This document shows, piece by piece, positions 8,117 through 16,936 of a DNA stretch of 64,000 bases (positions within the stretch are counted from its first letter, which is position 1; every line of letters starts with the position of its first letter). The translations under genes were made by a program, and so were the position numbers. Source of the DNA: Oceanospirillaceae bacterium (GTDB lineage: Bacteria; Pseudomonadota; Gammaproteobacteria; Pseudomonadales; Litoribrevibacteraceae); assembly GCA_015665455.1 (NCBI GenBank), contig JADFAD010000001.1, forward strand, positions 620,001 to 684,000, read 5' to 3'. Under the pieces are notes generated by a model. It ran no database searches, had not been told where the DNA came from, and saw only the letters and a list, made by a program, of their open reading frames with translations.

Positions 8117-9163
8117 ATGGACGTTAGTCGGCAGGGCTTTTCGTTAGTATTTTTCAGCTTTTTTCTATTTCTTATTTCTGGGTGCAGCACTAATCAAGGG
8201 TATTCTCTCGCTGCAGTGTCTGTGGAAGGGTTTACTGAAGATGTGGCCATTCCATATATTTTAAAAACGAATGATAGCGATGCCAGCTGCCAACTTGGTA
8301 GCAGTAATTGGCCTTTGTTTTCGAGCTTGAATGACCTGAGTGAACGACCACCAAAAACACTTTCCCTGTTGTTACTTCTTTCTGCAAATTGCAGTGAACA
8401 AAAGGCGTTTGCTGCTGAGTTACGATCCATTCGGGCTTTTAAAACTGGGTTATATAGCGAAGCGAAAGACGCCAATACAGAATATAAAACCTTGATTCAG
8501 TTGACGGCTGAAAGACGCCTCAAGAGCTATCAAGCCGCTATGAACAGCGTCGGTTTTAATCCGGATGATCGGCAAGAGGAATGCCCGGATTTTGAAGATG
8601 AACAGTCAGAAATGGTGTTTCTTTATGGCCTAGTCACTGGTTTACAAGCCATGTTGGCGGATACCTTGGTTGAAGGAAGAGCTGGAGTGCCTCGTAGCAT
8701 AGCTCCTTCGGCTGCGCGTGCTGCGGGATGTTTTGATAACACTCAATGGGGCGGGACACCTAAAGCCATCCAAGCTGCTGTTTGGTTGATGTTACCTGAT
8801 CTTAATAAAGACTCGAACCAATCCCCTTGGGGTTTACTACGAGAGAGTGTAGAAGAAGGCAATCAGTTTGGTGTCAGTACTCCACTCGCCATATTCAGTC
8901 TGATGGCCGACTCTGTTAATAATGAGCCTCAGTTGGCTTGGGCATTGGCAACGTTAAAAGAAGAAAAACAAATAAACGCTTCTTTGGCATTGATTGATTC
9001 CATCGCTCTTTCACAAGTGCAGGCTGTGTCGGATCGTCTTTGGACGCAAAAAACTGGCGAACGAACACCGTTCGGTAAATTGGGGTCTATGCCTCAAAAC
9101 GATTCAATGGAGTTGTTTGAAGATGATGATCAAGCCGCCAGCGCCTTGGATGATTTCTTGTAA
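8117..9163 (+). CDS. Putative outer-membrane or periplasmic lipoprotein, function unknown
   Basis: About 348 residues. The N-terminus is a lipoprotein signal with lipobox LISGC, Cys at position 23, followed by STNQG, so the mature form should be lipid-anchored. I chose the ATG at 8117, preceded by GGGAG at nine bases, over an upstream in-frame ATG that would bury the signal peptide. The C-terminus is acidic (ELFEDDDQAASALDDF). The central region is rich in helices and has several cysteines. I do not recognise the family. It is followed after 91 bp by a DUF6091-like binding protein in the same direction, so the two may be cotranscribed. Confidence 0.75.
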   Translation: MDVSRQGFSLVFFSFFLFLISGCSTNQGYSLAAVSVEGFTEDVAIPYILKTNDSDASCQLGSSNWPLFSSLNDLSERPPKTLSLLLLLSANCSEQKAFAAELRSIRAFKTGLYSEAKDANTEYKTLIQLTAERRLKSYQAAMNSVGFNPDDRQEECPDFEDEQSEMVFLYGLVTGLQAMLADTLVEGRAGVPRSIAPSAARAAGCFDNTQWGGTPKAIQAAVWLMLPDLNKDSNQSPWGLLRESVEEGNQFGVSTPLAIFSLMADSVNNEPQLAWALATLKEEKQINASLALIDSIALSQVQAVSDRLWTQKTGERTPFGKLGSMPQNDSMELFEDDDQAASALDDFL

Positions 9164-9254
9164 TGCTGTCCGATCGAGTAGAAACCGAATAAGTGGGTGT
9201 ACCAATAGAGACGTCCATTCTTTAGTGAGATCAGAGTAAAAGGCTTAGCGTGAT

Positions 9255-10247
9255 ATGAAGTACTTGTTGTTATTGTTCGTTTTAATTTCTCCCTCTCTTT
9301 GGGCTGAGAACGGGAAAAAGCTGTGTGTCTTCGACCCTTATGGAAATAAAGGGGAGATGTACCAACTGTTAAAAGATTATGTGCTGGAAATGGCGCCTCA
9401 TGGCGTGTTGTTTGATCTCATTCCTTACACAGACGAGAGGCTAGCAGTAGAAGCTTACATATCCAAGGGTTGTGATTTGGTTGCCGCTACGGACATTCGT
9501 CTTAGACCATTGGTGCCATTCAGTGGCAGCATCAGTGCTGTGGGGGCATTGCCGACGATTCAAAATCTTCGTACTTTGTTGCTTACGTTAAACCGTCCGA
9601 GAGCAGCTAAGTACTTGGATGATGGTGAGCACTCCGTCGTTGGTATTTTCCCCATCGGTTCTGCTTATCTGTTCGTTGATGATCGTACAATTGATACCTT
9701 GAAAGAGCTTAAAAATAAAAAAGTTGCCGTTCTGAGCTATCAACCTGATGCGATTATGATGACCAAGCACGTTGGCGCTAAACCCATAAAGAGTGACTTA
9801 ATGACCTTTGCTAAGAAGTTTAATAAAGGTTGGGTGGATGCTTGTTACGCACCTGCGGTTGTTTATGATGTGTTTGAATTAAATAAGGGCTTGAAAGATA
9901 AAGGAGGGATAGTTCAGTACCCGCTGGCACAGCTTACTTTTCAGTTGGTTTCTCATAGCGGCACGCTTTCAAAGAAGCAGGAAAAGATTTCTCGTAAAGT
10001 CATGCTTGGTATGTTCGATAATGCGTTTTCAATAATTAATCGGCATGAAAAGAAGATTGATCCGGATTATTGGATTCATATCTCAGAAGAGGATAAAGAC
10101 ACTTATCGTGAAATGTTTCGCTTGAGTCGCTTAGGCATGAAAGAAGAAGATGTCTTTGATAAAAAGGTACTCTCAATCATGCGTAAAATTCGGTGTTCAG
10201 ACAACATCGCCGCTATCGAATGTTCAAGAAAGATCGCGAGGGAGTAG
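9255..10247 (+). CDS. Putative periplasmic solute-binding protein (DUF6091-like)
   Basis: The protein has 330 residues with a clear signal peptide cleaved near SLWA/ENG. The mature sequence, with CVFDPYGNKGEMYQLLKDY at the start and segments such as VAATDIRLRPLVPFSG and KKVAVLSY, resembles a small family of type 2 periplasmic-binding-like proteins annotated as DUF6091 putative solute-binding proteins. Two cysteines near the C-terminus (CSDNIAAIEC) could form a disulfide. No permease or ATPase gene is next to it. It follows the lipoprotein gene and may share its transcript. Confidence 0.7.
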   Translation: MKYLLLLFVLISPSLWAENGKKLCVFDPYGNKGEMYQLLKDYVLEMAPHGVLFDLIPYTDERLAVEAYISKGCDLVAATDIRLRPLVPFSGSISAVGALPTIQNLRTLLLTLNRPRAAKYLDDGEHSVVGIFPIGSAYLFVDDRTIDTLKELKNKKVAVLSYQPDAIMMTKHVGAKPIKSDLMTFAKKFNKGWVDACYAPAVVYDVFELNKGLKDKGGIVQYPLAQLTFQLVSHSGTLSKKQEKISRKVMLGMFDNAFSIINRHEKKIDPDYWIHISEEDKDTYREMFRLSRLGMKEEDVFDKKVLSIMRKIRCSDNIAAIECSRKIARE

Positions 10248-10281
10248 GTCAGAATCGATCGTACTCTTATAGGTGAATTCC

Positions 10282-10626
10282 TTAGTTCTCTTCATGTTGA
10301 ATTCCAAAATAGAGCACAGTCAGAGCAGTAGATCCTGTATTTTTTAATTCATGTGTTTCATTGGGTTCAATGGTAATGCACATGCCTTCGATTAAGTGAA
10401 TAACTTCACAATTGACGGTGATGATTCCTGCTCCTGATTGGATGAAGAACACTTCTGTCATATCTGAATGACTGTGTACATAAGCAATTTCATTCGGAGG
10501 GAATATGGCTTGTGAGAAGTTCGTTAGGTGCTCAACTTGACCATTATCAATAAGGACTTTTTTTGAAATGTTTTTATTGTGAGAAACTTCAGTTATTTTT
10601 GTGTTTTGGAGTGAGCTGATCTTCAA
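10282..10626 (-). CDS. Small cupin-domain protein
   Basis: A 114-residue single-domain protein. The cupin motif 1 region reads AYVHSHSDMTEVFFIQSG, supplying His/His/Glu metal-ligand candidates, and motif 2 reads TIEPNETHELKNTG. It is likely a cytosolic beta-barrel that binds a metal and a small ligand; the role is unknown. The likely start is TTG at 10626 with AGGA eight bases upstream, since no ATG lies before the cupin core. It is downstream of the TIGR02285-like gene on the same strand with a 30-bp gap, so an operon is likely. Confidence 0.82.
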   Translation of the reverse strand: MKISSLQNTKITEVSHNKNISKKVLIDNGQVEHLTNFSQAIFPPNEIAYVHSHSDMTEVFFIQSGAGIITVNCEVIHLIEGMCITIEPNETHELKNTGSTALTVLYFGIQHEEN

Positions 10627-10656
10627 AGCTTTTTCCTATCTTAAATTCATGATGTG

Positions 10657-11595
10657 TTACTTCACAATCAGATCCATTGAATCTATCAATGGATCTCTGC
10701 AAACGCCATTCTTTATGCAGTGTTGATTAAATGCTGCCTTTTCTTGTATCTCTGAAATGTCAGGTAATGCTTTTTGAAACAAGACAAATATTTTGTCTCT
10801 TAAGCCGTTGTTCAATAGTTTGTTGATTTCAGAAACAATCATTCTACCTTGTTGGGTATCTGGGCAACTGGCGCGAATAGGCGCAAAGCTGCTGCCTTCT
10901 TTTAGCATTAAGTATTCAAGAGTATGGTCTGAGTTCTGTTTATCGAAGACTGTATATTCTTCGGGGAAGATTAAAACACTGTCTACTTCGCGATTGGGGG
11001 TGTTGGCCATTTTTAAAAGGGTCACAGGGCCTTCTGCAGCAGTCATGTAGTGGATTTTGGTGTTCTTCTCATTCTTGTTCTTTTCAATGATGTTACCCAT
11101 TTCTCCGAACACGGGACGGCCGTCCAGAATGAGCATATTGCCAGAGGTCTTTGTGGCTTCAATGACGTCTGAAATGGAAACAACTCTAGTTTCCCCGTTA
11201 TTCGATAGTTTCTTATATAACTCAGGTCGAACAGCCACGCCATAATCGACGGTATTCAGGATGGAGTCAGAATAAACTCGATGGCTTGTTTTTGGTAATT
11301 TCCAGCTCCCGGTGCTGCAAAACTCGTTGTTTTTAGGGTTAGTCATATCTTTTTGCCAGCGAGCGGGGTTGGCTAATACAACCTTACTTTCAAAGCCTGC
11401 TTCGAAGTAAGCGTTAGCCAGTTCATAGCCAATGCCGCGTTCTGAGGTGGAGCCAAAAGGTGGAATGTTAAAGGTATACCAAGAGTAAGGTGATTCCCCG
11501 TAACTTGTAGAACTCATTGCAAATAGGAGAGGTGCAATAAAAGAGTAGATGATTTGCTTGGGGCATCTGAATAATCGTTTGCTAAACACTGTCAC
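10657..11595 (-). CDS. Periplasmic solute-binding-like protein (TIGR02285 family)
   Basis: A 312-residue protein with an N-terminal signal peptide ending near SYGESPYSW. It resembles the TIGR02285 group of conserved type 2 periplasmic-binding-fold proteins, which start with an aromatic YxxxxxPPF-like strand and often sit without transporters. A cysteine pair near the C-terminus (CIKNGVC) may form a disulfide. The start at GTG 11595 has no strong ribosome binding site, so the exact N-terminus is uncertain. It precedes a cupin gene in the same orientation. Confidence 0.7.
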   Translation of the reverse strand: MTVFSKRLFRCPKQIIYSFIAPLLFAMSSTSYGESPYSWYTFNIPPFGSTSERGIGYELANAYFEAGFESKVVLANPARWQKDMTNPKNNEFCSTGSWKLPKTSHRVYSDSILNTVDYGVAVRPELYKKLSNNGETRVVSISDVIEATKTSGNMLILDGRPVFGEMGNIIEKNKNEKNTKIHYMTAAEGPVTLLKMANTPNREVDSVLIFPEEYTVFDKQNSDHTLEYLMLKEGSSFAPIRASCPDTQQGRMIVSEINKLLNNGLRDKIFVLFQKALPDISEIQEKAAFNQHCIKNGVCRDPLIDSMDLIVK

Positions 11596-11812
11596 AATAA
11601 GAACGTCTCTATTAATCGTCTTGCATTGATTCTACGCCTGCCAACTTTTCTCAGCAACATCTTACGATTATCGGGCTAAAAGCAGCTCTCAAAGGTGTAC
11701 TGTTTTAAAATACGTGAGGTAATACGGTTAAGTCGTCATCGTATTACACACAAAGAATTGCTACTCTTTTGGGTAACAAGTTCGGTACTAAAACATACAA
11801 GGGAGAGTGTGA

Positions 11813-13261
11813 ATGTTAAGACGTACTAAGATTGTTGCGACGTTAGGCCCTGCAACTGATTCAGTGGAATCCTTAGAAGCCATTATTAAAGCAGGTGTGG
11901 ATGTTGTTCGTTTGAATTTTTCTCATGGAGAGAGTGAAGACCACATTCAACGGGCGCAACGTGTTAGAGACATTGCCAGTAAACTAGGACGTTATGTTGC
12001 TGTATTGGCCGATCTTCAAGGGCCTAAGATTCGAATTGCTCGATTCGAAAATGACAAAATTAAACTGAACGTCGGTGATTCCTTTGCACTCGATACACGG
12101 CTTGGTGTATCAGAAGGCAATCAAGAAGCGGTGAACATTGATCATGAAATTGTCATCAAAGATACCAAGCCTGATGACATATTATTACTTGATGATGGTC
12201 GAGTTGAGTTGTTGGTTAAATCGAATGATGGCGTACGCATTGATTGTGAAGTGCTAATCGGAGGCGTTCTTTCAAACAACAAAGGGATAAATAAAAAGGG
12301 CGGTGGTCTCTCTGCGAAAGCTTTGACTGATAAAGATAAATCGGACATTAAAGTCGCTGCTAAATTTGATGCCGACTACGTGGCCGTTTCATTTCCGCGT
12401 GATGCAGATGATATGAATGAAGCGAGGGCTTTGTTGAAAGAAGCGAATTCGAATGCGGGCCTAATTGCTAAAATCGAACGTGCAGAATTAGTCGCTGATA
12501 ACGACATGTTGGATGAAGTAATTCGTGTCTCTAACGGCGTTATGGTTGCTCGTGGAGATCTTGCGGTTGAAGTGGGCGATGCAGAGCTGGTTGCGATTCA
12601 AAAGCATATTATTGCTCGAGCGAGAGCATTAAATCGTGTTGTTATTACTGCAACTCAGATGATGGAATCTATGATCACAAGCCCGATGCCTACTCGTGCA
12701 GAAGTATCTGATGTTGCAAATGCGGTGATCGATGGTACAGACGCCGTGATGCTTTCAGCGGAAACAGCCGTTGGTGAATATCCAGTGGAAGTGATCGAGG
12801 CAATGGATCGTATCTGTTTGGGCGCTGAACGTAGCCCTACAACTCAAGTGTCCAAGCATCGTATTAATGAATCGTTTGAGAAAATCGATGAGAGTATCGC
12901 TTTATCTGCCATGTATGCTGCAAATCATCTTCAAGGCGTAACGGCAATTCTTAGCATGACAGAAACGGGAGCAACGCCTTTACTGATGTCTCGTATCCAT
13001 TCAAAAATGCCCATCTTTTCGTTTTCTGCGCAAGTCCAGACTCAGCGCCGAGTCGCTTTATATCGAGGGGTTCAAACCGTTCCATTTGATGCAGCGGAAG
13101 TTGAAAACAAAGACGTGAATAGCTTTGCTATCAATACGTTGTTGGAACAAAAAGTCGTAAAAGAAGGGGATTTAGTGATCTTAACGAAAGGGGATTACGT
13201 TAAAGCTCAAAGTGGTACGAATACCATGAAAATCTTAAGAGTAGGTGATGAGATTCACTAA
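11813..13261 (+). CDS. pykA: Pyruvate kinase (type II, PykA-like)
   Basis: The enzyme has 482 residues, the normal length for PykA. It converts phosphoenolpyruvate and ADP to pyruvate and ATP in the last step of glycolysis. Visible motifs are RRTKIVATLGPA at the N-terminus, the R33-x-N35-FSH nucleotide/PEP site, LADLQGPKIRI, the catalytic GLIAKIERAE signature and the MVARGDLAVEVG and MLSAETAVGEYP segments, then the C-terminal allosteric domain. The start ATG has GGGAG at a good distance. Two strong inverted repeats follow the stop, and the gene appears monocistronic. The sequence resembles PykA more than PykF. Confidence 0.97.
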   Translation: MLRRTKIVATLGPATDSVESLEAIIKAGVDVVRLNFSHGESEDHIQRAQRVRDIASKLGRYVAVLADLQGPKIRIARFENDKIKLNVGDSFALDTRLGVSEGNQEAVNIDHEIVIKDTKPDDILLLDDGRVELLVKSNDGVRIDCEVLIGGVLSNNKGINKKGGGLSAKALTDKDKSDIKVAAKFDADYVAVSFPRDADDMNEARALLKEANSNAGLIAKIERAELVADNDMLDEVIRVSNGVMVARGDLAVEVGDAELVAIQKHIIARARALNRVVITATQMMESMITSPMPTRAEVSDVANAVIDGTDAVMLSAETAVGEYPVEVIEAMDRICLGAERSPTTQVSKHRINESFEKIDESIALSAMYAANHLQGVTAILSMTETGATPLLMSRIHSKMPIFSFSAQVQTQRRVALYRGVQTVPFDAAEVENKDVNSFAINTLLEQKVVKEGDLVILTKGDYVKAQSGTNTMKILRVGDEIH

Positions 13262-13301
13262 TTCTATCTGAGTATTAGGTGCATCGGGGCAGGGCAATTA
13301 A

Positions 13302-13330
13302 TAAAGTGAGCATTGAGTATGCTCACTTTA
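13302..13330. terminator. Perfect 12-bp inverted repeat after pykA
   Basis: TAAAGTGAGCAT and ATGCTCACTTTA flank a 5-base loop. It is the first of two tandem hairpins between the convergent pykA and parvulin genes. There is no long T-tract, so the mechanism is uncertain. Confidence 0.6.
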
Positions 13331-13332
13331 TG

Positions 13333-13362
13333 TACTCTTTGGGTGGCGTCACCCAAAGAGTA
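13333..13362. terminator. Perfect 13-bp inverted repeat between pykA and the parvulin gene
   Basis: TACTCTTTGGGTG and its complement flank a 4-base loop. It lies 13 bases after the parvulin stop and probably serves both converging transcripts. Confidence 0.65.
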
Positions 13363-13375
13363 AAACGAGTCGTGA

Positions 13376-13654
13376 TTACGTACGGCTCGTTACTTCTAGC
13401 AAGTGGTAACCGAACTGAGTCTTAACCGGGCCAAGTACTTTGTTAAGTTCGCCACTGAAAACCACTTCGTCAAATTCCTTAACCATCTGGCCTGGACCAA
13501 ATTCGCCCAATGCACCACCTGATTTGCCTGATGGACACGTTGAGAACTCTTTAGCAACTTCAGCGAAATCAGTACCGCTCTCGATTTTTGCTTTTAGTTC
13601 GTTACATTTTTCTTCGCTGTCTACCAAAATGTGTCTTGCACTGGCACGTGACAT
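13376..13654 (-). CDS. ppiC: Peptidyl-prolyl cis-trans isomerase C (parvulin)
   Basis: A 92-residue single-domain parvulin with no signal peptide, as in cytosolic PpiC. The motifs ARHILVDSEEKC, DFAEVAKEFSTCPSGKSGG and LGEFGPGQMVKEFDE contain the expected His and Cys/Ser active-site positions, and FGYHLLEV closes the domain. It catalyses proline isomerisation during folding. The ATG at 13654 has GGGAG nine bases upstream, so the in-frame ATG 12 codons earlier was rejected. Confidence 0.95.
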   Translation of the reverse strand: MSRASARHILVDSEEKCNELKAKIESGTDFAEVAKEFSTCPSGKSGGALGEFGPGQMVKEFDEVVFSGELNKVLGPVKTQFGYHLLEVTSRT

Positions 13655-13931
13655 AGTAATTCTCCCAATTGATTTTATAACCTGAAACATTTAATGGGGA
13701 TGGCCGTTGGATTTTCAATGGTTGAGGTACTAATTCTTAACTCTCTAATGATTTTGTATGTCTTTGTGATTTTGCTTATTACAGTTTTTGGTACTGATTA
13801 TCAAAACTATAAAGGATTGTTTGAATTAGTCATATAGGAAAGGCACTGTACGCGTCTTGAGAAAAATGGATTGTCTGTAAGGCTGTAAAGTGGTCTTTCA
13901 GGCATTGGAAACTTAAAGAACAGGACGTTCA

Positions 13932-14750
13932 ATGATGCGTTTATTATACCTTACATGTTTGATTCTATTGATTAATGGCTGTGCAAACTTAACATCGAGT
14001 TTGAATGGTGGAAAACTAAGCTCCAGTGAATATTTTACTCACTGGGAAACCGTGAAAGAGTTCGAATATACAGACAGCATTTCACGCCGTGAAATTGTTA
14101 ACGAAATCTCTCAGCTAATAAAGTCGACATCCACATATCGTCCACCTAATTATAATAATGGAACCTCTTATCGAGATATCTATGTAGAAGATGGTGGCGA
14201 AAATATCATCATTACTTTCACCAGTGGGCAAGGAAAGTCAAAGAACTCGAGATACGAAACAAGCTCAAAGGTGTATGTCCCTTTTACGTTTGAAAAAACG
14301 TTCAATTCGACGAAGTTTTCCGTTGGGGCGCCTTCTAAGGTGCTTGAGGATATAAGAATTGGTGCGCTGTTCACTGCTATCAATCCTGTGGCAACACCAG
14401 ACTTACTAGCGAACGATGTAGCTCAAATTATAACTAACCTAGACTTACCGCCCATTCAACGGTATCTGAGCGTTAAGAAGGAGTGGAAAAGCCAATATAC
14501 ACCCAGTTCTGTCTCTTCAAACTTTAAGCGGCTGGCAAAGTGTAACGTAACGCCATCCATCAAGAGTCAGTGTAATTTATACTCTGTTAATGGTTACTTA
14601 GAGGTACTTCCATATCGATCCGGTTCTGCAGTTTCGGCGAACTATTCTATTCAATATTTAGTCGACTCGGACGGTTTGAATGGCCGAGATGAGGCAGAGA
14701 GGAAGGTAAGTAAAGCGACCGAACGCACGCTTGCTATTATCAATGATTAG
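13932..14750 (+). CDS. Putative lipoprotein, function unknown
   Basis: A 272-residue protein with a lipoprotein signal: LLINGC, Cys17, then ANLTSS. The rest is rich in Ser, Thr and Asn with beta-type segments and includes a two-cysteine stretch (CNVTPSIKSQC). The ATG has AGGA eight bases upstream. I do not recognise the family, and the neighbours are unrelated (convergent parvulin upstream, binding protein downstream on the other strand). It is probably anchored to the inner leaflet of the outer membrane. Confidence 0.75.
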   Translation: MMRLLYLTCLILLINGCANLTSSLNGGKLSSSEYFTHWETVKEFEYTDSISRREIVNEISQLIKSTSTYRPPNYNNGTSYRDIYVEDGGENIIITFTSGQGKSKNSRYETSSKVYVPFTFEKTFNSTKFSVGAPSKVLEDIRIGALFTAINPVATPDLLANDVAQIITNLDLPPIQRYLSVKKEWKSQYTPSSVSSNFKRLAKCNVTPSIKSQCNLYSVNGYLEVLPYRSGSAVSANYSIQYLVDSDGLNGRDEAERKVSKATERTLAIIND

Positions 14751-14878
14751 GTTGATCTTTCTGGGTTAATACTAAAGAGTATTCAGGCGTTTGTTTGAAT
14801 GCTCGATATTTATATTATACGGTTTGAGCCTTAAAAATTTGCTTTACAGTTTTAAAATATAAGCGATTTTGCATTGAG

Positions 14879-15907
14879 TTAGTACGGGGATTTGTAGATG
14901 TTTTCTCCTGCTTCTTTCTTAATTGAATCAGGAATAATAAGGCCAAACTTTTTAGCTTTTTCTAGATTGAGAGCAATGCCGAACTCAGGTTGTTGGGGAA
15001 TAATCTTATCCAACGCTTTTCCCCTAAATATGTCCGCAATCATATTACCTGCCTTCCTTCCGGAATCCAGATATGACGGATAGATAGTGACAGTCGCCCC
15101 CCAGTTCTCCATAACGTCATCTTTGACTAAGCCTATTAGCGGCTTGGTTGCGTTTTCTTCTACTACCTTGGCAAATGTCTTTTGTGAGCCTAATGTGTCA
15201 TTTGGGCTTAAGAATAGATCCACTTTGGAATTTAATTCTCTTATGTGTGTTTTAGCCAAATGGGCCATTCTTGCATCACCAGCTTCACTGCGAACAAAGT
15301 CAACGCTGCGAAAATGAAATGTGAAGTGCTTAAATTCGTCGAGTTTTATGGCCGCATTTAAGCGTTTTATGTAGCTTCTGGATTGCGGCATGTCTGCGTA
15401 AATGAACCCAATATCAGTAGCGGTAGGCATGATGGTTTTAATGAAGTTTAATCGATCTTTGATTGCGACAGGGTATGAAACTCCGGTGAAATTTGACTTA
15501 GGGGTATCCTCAAAGTTATCAATGACGCCAACATCAATAGGGTCTGTAACCGCTGCAAACACGAATTTGTATTTGTGATCATTGAACGCGAACTTCATGA
15601 AGTTCATGGTTGCTATGGTGCCATTTAAAAAGATGACATCGTAATCTTTATCTTTCTCTTCTTGCCAAACGCGTTGGCTCATGCCATCTGAGTTGCCAAC
15701 AGACCAGCGTTTAATTGTTAAGTTCTTTTCTGATGTATAGCCCTGTAAAGATAATTCTTGTTCCATTGCTTGTCTTATTGATGTGTACGGCTCTGAGGCC
15801 AAGGAGTCGACGATAAGTAGTTCCTCAGCATGAAGATTCACTTGGTGAAACAGTAAAGAAGTAATGAGTAATGTGCGGAATAGGAGTGTTTTAAAAATGG
15901 AAGTCAT
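14879..15907 (-). CDS. ABC-type substrate-binding protein (PF04392-like)
   Basis: A 342-residue secreted protein with a signal peptide ending near NLHAEE. The order of segments fits the ABC_sub_bind family of two-lobe periplasmic proteins: DVIFLNGTIATMNFMKF, FAAVTDPIDVGVIDN, NFTGVSYPV, IGFIYADMPQS, NDTLGSQKTFAKVVEE, then an ATVTIYPSYLDSGRKAG loop. In this family such proteins bind small solutes for import or sensing. No permease or ATPase is adjacent, so it may be an orphan or feed a sensor. Confidence 0.85.
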   Translation of the reverse strand: MTSIFKTLLFRTLLITSLLFHQVNLHAEELLIVDSLASEPYTSIRQAMEQELSLQGYTSEKNLTIKRWSVGNSDGMSQRVWQEEKDKDYDVIFLNGTIATMNFMKFAFNDHKYKFVFAAVTDPIDVGVIDNFEDTPKSNFTGVSYPVAIKDRLNFIKTIMPTATDIGFIYADMPQSRSYIKRLNAAIKLDEFKHFTFHFRSVDFVRSEAGDARMAHLAKTHIRELNSKVDLFLSPNDTLGSQKTFAKVVEENATKPLIGLVKDDVMENWGATVTIYPSYLDSGRKAGNMIADIFRGKALDKIIPQQPEFGIALNLEKAKKFGLIIPDSIKKEAGENIYKSPY

Positions 15908-15990
15908 GTGCGTTTACTCCATAAAAAGTACCCTGAATTGTAGTTCTGAATGCTGGGGACGCAAATATATGTATCGTTGATATAAGGACA

Positions 15991-16031
15991 GTGGCTTAAA
16001 GCGAGTGTTGCTCTTCGGTGTTGAATTCGCG
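15991..16031 (+). repeat. IS30-family right terminal end, copy 2 (relic)
   Basis: This stretch matches 6574-6614 at 37 of 41 positions, including GCGAGTGTTG and GTTGAATTCGCG. No transposase is left beside it, so it is a scar of a lost IS30-type element. Confidence 0.6.
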
Positions 16032-16118
16032 GTTTCATTTGGGCAACCGGACGATGTGGCAGAAAATGAAAATGGAAGGTTTGTGATATTTCCTTTTGAA
16101 CAAGAAGAAAAAGGTTGA
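16032..16118 (+). pseudogene. Possible 3' fragment of an unknown gene beside the IS30 scar
   Basis: An open frame of 28 codons starts exactly at the end of the IS30 relic and ends at a TGA after FVIFPFEQEEKG. It has no start codon or ribosome binding site and looks like the tail of a gene cut by the element. The parent gene is not identifiable from this length. Confidence 0.3.
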
Positions 16119-16201
16119 GCGTATTTTTGAGGTGTAGACGCTGGCACAGACCATTTTAGAGGGATACCATACGCATCAATTTACTTAAGGATGAGTTTAA
16201 A

Positions 16202-16831
16202 ATGCGTTTTATTGTGCTTACTTCGTTTCTTTTTCTATCTGCATTATCTTTTGCCCAAGAGGAAGAGTCTTCTTGGTCTTTGAAGAAAGACGATGATGGA
16301 ATCAAGGTATATACACGAGAAATCATTATAGACAGTCCGGCTGAGGAGGTGAGTGAAAATCAGCTTTCTTACCGAGGCATTGTAAGTATTAAATCGGATT
16401 TGAACTCCTTTCTAAATGTTATGCGTGATGTCCCTAATTTCGATCAGTGGCTTCATAACAGTTATGACCCATCGATTGTAGAAAAAATAGATAATAACAC
16501 TCGAGTTGTGTATCAAAGAATCACTGCGCCTTGGCCGACTACGGACAGAGATTCTGTTCTGTTGCAGTCATTAGAGCAAGCCGGAAATGATTACATTCTG
16601 ACTATGGAAAGTGTTGATCATGATGATGCGCCTGAATCGGAAGATTACGTTCGAGTGCCGTATTACAGCGGTTTCTTCTTTATAAAGCCCCTAAGCACAA
16701 ACGAACTGGAAGTGACTTATGAAGCCGCTTTCGATTCAGGTGGAAGTGTTCCTGGTTTAGTAGCCAATTTATTTATCGTCGATGTGCCTTTCTATTCGTT
16801 ACAAAACCTTCGAGCGTATGTAGAAAACTAG
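16202..16831 (+). CDS. START-domain (lipid-binding) secreted protein
   Basis: A 209-residue protein with a signal peptide cleaved after LSFA. The mature part is a START/SRPBCC lipid-binding fold: LKKDDDGIKVYTRE, FDQWLHN, APWPTTDRD and a PYYSGFFFIKPL strand. Such bacterial periplasmic START proteins are of unknown role but may bind lipids. A paralogue lies at 62361-63095 with the matching WPITDRD motif. A strong terminator follows, so it is probably monocistronic. Confidence 0.88.
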   Translation: MRFIVLTSFLFLSALSFAQEEESSWSLKKDDDGIKVYTREIIIDSPAEEVSENQLSYRGIVSIKSDLNSFLNVMRDVPNFDQWLHNSYDPSIVEKIDNNTRVVYQRITAPWPTTDRDSVLLQSLEQAGNDYILTMESVDHDDAPESEDYVRVPYYSGFFFIKPLSTNELEVTYEAAFDSGGSVPGLVANLFIVDVPFYSLQNLRAYVEN

Positions 16832-16860
16832 ATTTTTTAATAACAGTGGAATAAGTGATC

Positions 16861-16894
16861 GCCCGCTCTTTGTTTAGGTCAGCGGGCTTTTTTT
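16861..16894 (+). terminator. Rho-independent terminator after the START-domain gene
   Basis: GCCCGCT pairs with AGCGGGC around a 13-base loop, followed by seven T residues. Confidence 0.85.
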
Positions 16895-16936
16895 GGTTGG
16901 CTTGTCGGCAGTTTCGAATGCCTGATTTCTTAAACG

